A DNA stretch of 64,000 bases, taken from positions 74,517-138,516 of the forward strand of contig CAPIEU010000004.1 in NCBI GenBank assembly GCA_948630815.1. The letters are read 5' to 3'. Position 1 is the first letter of the stretch, and each line of letters begins with the position of its first letter. Below, piece by piece: positions 61,865 to 64,000 of the stretch. This DNA comes from an uncultured Clostridia bacterium. Its GTDB lineage: Bacteria > Bacillota > Clostridia > TANB77 > CAG-508. The notes beneath the pieces were generated by a model. It saw only the letters and a list, made by a program, of their open reading frames with translations, did no database searches and was not told the DNA's origin. The position numbers were made by a program, and so were the translations under genes.

Positions 61865-62443
61865 CTATACTTCTTTTATTTTACTCATAACTTCCATAAA
61901 TCTTTCTCCATCTTCGCAATATATTTTAGATTTATGTTTTGTATCTCTTATATAATCCATTTTTAATAATTTCTTACATATTTTTTCTCCATGTATTGTA
62001 CTAGCATCTGCCATTACTTTTTCTATTTTGATATTTCTTTCAAATAATAAATCTAATATATTTATGCATCCTTTTATAAGATTTGTTATTACTCTATAAT
62101 TGTTTCTATATCTTTTGTCTATTGATATAGAAGATAAATATATGTAATATGATTTATTATCTTCATATTCTTCAATTTGGCTATATACTACATCTGCCTC
62201 ATTTATTTTATCTTCGTAAATATCATAAAAGACTTCTTTATTTAATGGTAATATATTTACAAAAGCTATAATTTCATTATTACTATTTCTTAGTCCAATA
62301 CAAGTTAAATTGTTTTTCTTATACCAATTTAATACTTCTTCTGCTGGTGTTATATTTTCATTTGGAAAATAAGAATGTTCTATATTTTCCATCACTTCAA
62401 AATCTTTTAAATCAAATTTATATTCTATTTTTAATTCTTCCAT
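61865..62443 (-). CDS. GNAT-like acetyltransferase
   Basis: A 192-residue protein. PAEEVLNWYKKNNLTCIGLR, EIIAFVNILPLNKEVF and YIYLSSISIDKRYRNNYRVI resemble GNAT strands 2-4 with a weakened acetyl-CoA loop. The substrate is unknown. It is in a run with RhuM, PHP and a second GNAT gene. Confidence 0.65.
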   Translation of the reverse strand: MEELKIEYKFDLKDFEVMENIEHSYFPNENITPAEEVLNWYKKNNLTCIGLRNSNNEIIAFVNILPLNKEVFYDIYEDKINEADVVYSQIEEYEDNKSYYIYLSSISIDKRYRNNYRVITNLIKGCINILDLLFERNIKIEKVMADASTIHGEKICKKLLKMDYIRDTKHKSKIYCEDGERFMEVMSKIKEV

Positions 62444-62453
62444 ACATAATTCC

Positions 62454-63050
62454 TTATCTTTTATTTAATCTGTAATTTTTTGTCTTTAAAATTTCTACTA
62501 ATTGTTTAATATTTTTTATTTCTACTTCTGTAATAATTCCTTCTTGCGCCAAGTCATCTATTCTATGAAAATCCGAACCAGATGTTAGTATCTTATTTGT
62601 ACTTTCTCCATACTCTAATGCTTTATCATTTCTTGATATCTCATCTTGACATCCATTAAATACTTCTATTCCATCTATATATTCCAATGGTGCTAGTTGT
62701 ATATCATCTCTAAAAGGATGTGCTTGTATTAATAAATATTCTTTTTTATTACAAATTTTATATAATTCTTCTAATGTATATTCATATATCTTTTCATTTT
62801 CATATAGAAATTCTTTATCTACTCCATATACTAAATAATCACTAGCAGTTAATTGTAATGTAATTTCTACTCCTAATAATATATTCATTCCTAGCTTATT
62901 CCCATATTTCTTTGCTATATCAAATCCTGTATATACATAATCTATTTTTTCTCTCCAAGATATATCTCCTAGTCTATCCATTTTACTTTTACTACAATGA
63001 TCTGTTATTACAATTGTAGAATATCCTTCTTTTTTATATTCTTCAATCAT
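62454..63050 (-). pseudogene. PHP-domain phosphoesterase lacking its N-terminus
   Basis: The 198 residues have the PHP pattern: STIVITDHCSKSKM, LLGVEITLQ, LLIQAHPFRD and ILTSGSDFHRIDD, which hold several metal ligands. The first strand with the HxH motif is absent, and the frame is closed by TGA about 30 nt upstream of the ATG. It is probably truncated by a deletion against the end of the neighbouring GNAT gene, 4 nt away. Confidence 0.65.
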
Positions 63051-63054
63051 TTGC

Positions 63055-63516
63055 TTAGCAGGTCTTAATTTCCCTTTTCATAATTAATTTATCATATTCA
63101 AAACCTTGTTCTTGATAAATTCTTATAGCTTCTGGATTATCACTTGAAAGTTTTAATTCAATAATGTGATTCTCCTTTGCAAATTTAATACATTCTTTTA
63201 TCAAATTGGTTTGTATCCCTTTTCTTCTGTATTCTTTCAATGTAAATACATCACATATATATCCTTCAATACCACTTTCTACACATTGTGGCATATATTT
63301 TATTACTTGTAAACCACAAGTTGCAACTATTTTGTTTTCTATAATCTCTATAAAAAAGAATATATCTTTGTTTAAATGCTCTTCCAAATAATTCTTTGTT
63401 ATTATATAAAATTCTTCATCTTTATTTGGATATAATTCTTTCCAATCGTCTTTTTGTTGCATTACTCTTAATTTTGATATTTCTTCTATATCTTCATATT
63501 TTGCTATTCTAAACAT
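63055..63516 (-). CDS. GNAT family N-acetyltransferase
   Basis: A 153-residue protein. RIAKYEDIEEISKLRVMQQK starts it. EGYICDVFTLKEYRRKGIQT is the V/I-x-x-x-x-R-x-x-G-hyd acetyl-CoA loop, and ELKLSSDNPEAIRIYQEQGF is the end strand. AGGAG precedes the ATG. The substrate is unknown. Confidence 0.88.
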   Translation of the reverse strand: MFRIAKYEDIEEISKLRVMQQKDDWKELYPNKDEEFYIITKNYLEEHLNKDIFFFIEIIENKIVATCGLQVIKYMPQCVESGIEGYICDVFTLKEYRRKGIQTNLIKECIKFAKENHIIELKLSSDNPEAIRIYQEQGFEYDKLIMKREIKTC

Positions 63517-64000
63517 AAATTTCTCCTAAATGAATATTAATTATGCTAAAATCTTACCATAAAATAACAAAAAAATAAAGTATATAACAAATTAAATTAT
63601 TACATATTTTACTTTCAAGTTTTATTTAGGCTCTGTTTCATTTCTTAAATTTTCTAACTTTTCTTAATTTTTTGTATATTTACAAAATTAAAAAGATAAA
63701 GTATCTCTACTCTATCACTTTTAGTAACAAGCACTTTCTTTATTTTTTTATTTCTAATAGGTAGTGCACATATTCATGTTTCCACATACCCTGCTATTTT
63801 TTAATTATGTCTACTTTGCTTTTTTTGCCATTTTTTTGTGTTTTTTTCGCCTTTTTTTGTTTTTCAAAAATTTTTTAAATTCCTTTTGTATCAACGGTTA
63901 TACGGTTTTTTTAAATTTAGAACTGATACACACTCGACATGGCTCGTAAATTAGACTAATTTAACTTACTTAATTCTATTATATTTTATCATATCTTTGT
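63517..64000. other. Terminal gap without a gene
   Basis: Very AT-rich and pyrimidine-rich on the plus strand. GGTAGTGC (about 63758), ATTCATGT and GATACACACT (about 63922) echo short motifs of the 58.9-59.0 kb gap. No tRNA or ORF can be supported. Confidence 0.4.

Overview
The window is about 64 kb of a very AT-rich genome from a spore-forming, low-GC Gram-positive bacterium, most likely an uncultured anaerobic clostridium. The pointers are PolC-type DNA polymerase III, sporulation genes (sigK, spoVFB, yabP, yabQ), clostridial DUF families, fermentative pta-ackA, and perfect TTGACA-N17-TATAAT promoters. The genus cannot be fixed from the sequence.

The most striking feature is a recurring recoding signal. 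In nine otherwise intact genes the reading frame breaks at an in-frame CGG codon, and skipping exactly one base (the C) restores the family sequence, with the next codon (GGN) giving a conserved glycine. I count 14 such sites: polC (1), a 1-Cys peroxiredoxin (1), asnB (1), cysE (1), a DUF368 gene (2), a NOL1/NOP2/Sun RNA methyltransferase (1), prfB (3), lysC (2), spoVFB (1) and an RluA-family gene (1). In the other native genes I found no in-frame CGG at all, so here CGG never appears to mean arginine. In-frame CGG read as Arg occurs only in four small ORFs whose codon use looks imported. prfB also carries the classical CTT-TGA-C site, so its full product needs four +1 shifts. The parsimonious reading is that CGG is an unassigned or quadruplet-decoded codon that triggers +1 frameshifting. 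A second candidate recoding signal is a canonical -1 site (GGGAAAA, stop codon, 11-bp stem) joining the two genes of a BcgI-like restriction-modification system.

Layout. 1-6.2 kb: end of polC, then small membrane proteins and a DUF4173/DUF2975/HTH group with a palindromic operator over a promoter. 6.2-16.8 kb: DUF1540, peroxiredoxin, asnB, cysE, a U32 peptidase, DUF368, rsmB-like, a glucoamylase-like protein, sigK. 17-20.8 kb: restriction-modification genes and an orphan antitoxin. 21-29.5 kb: prfB, lysC, purH, yabP-yabQ-divIC, rho. 30-45 kb: glycosyltransferase, xerC/D, an SOS-type LysM gene, spoVFB, guaA, a polysaccharide deacetylase, guaB, pta-ackA, an RluA-type gene, RNase P RNA. 45-64 kb: an accessory region, almost all on the minus strand, with a broken IS110 element, gene fragments, an MBL hydrolase, an S1-domain protein, a mobilization module (mobC, relaxase, ParB-like, TnpV), a GH2 glycosidase, RhuM and GNAT proteins.

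Small genes with their own promoter, terminator and richer codon use (7.5, 12.1, 20.9, 24.0, 34.2, 37.7 kb) are dotted between housekeeping genes like single-gene insertions. Two ~100-bp MITE-like repeats and a family of ~60-bp intergenic repeats are also present. No CRISPR array, rRNA or tRNA gene was seen.
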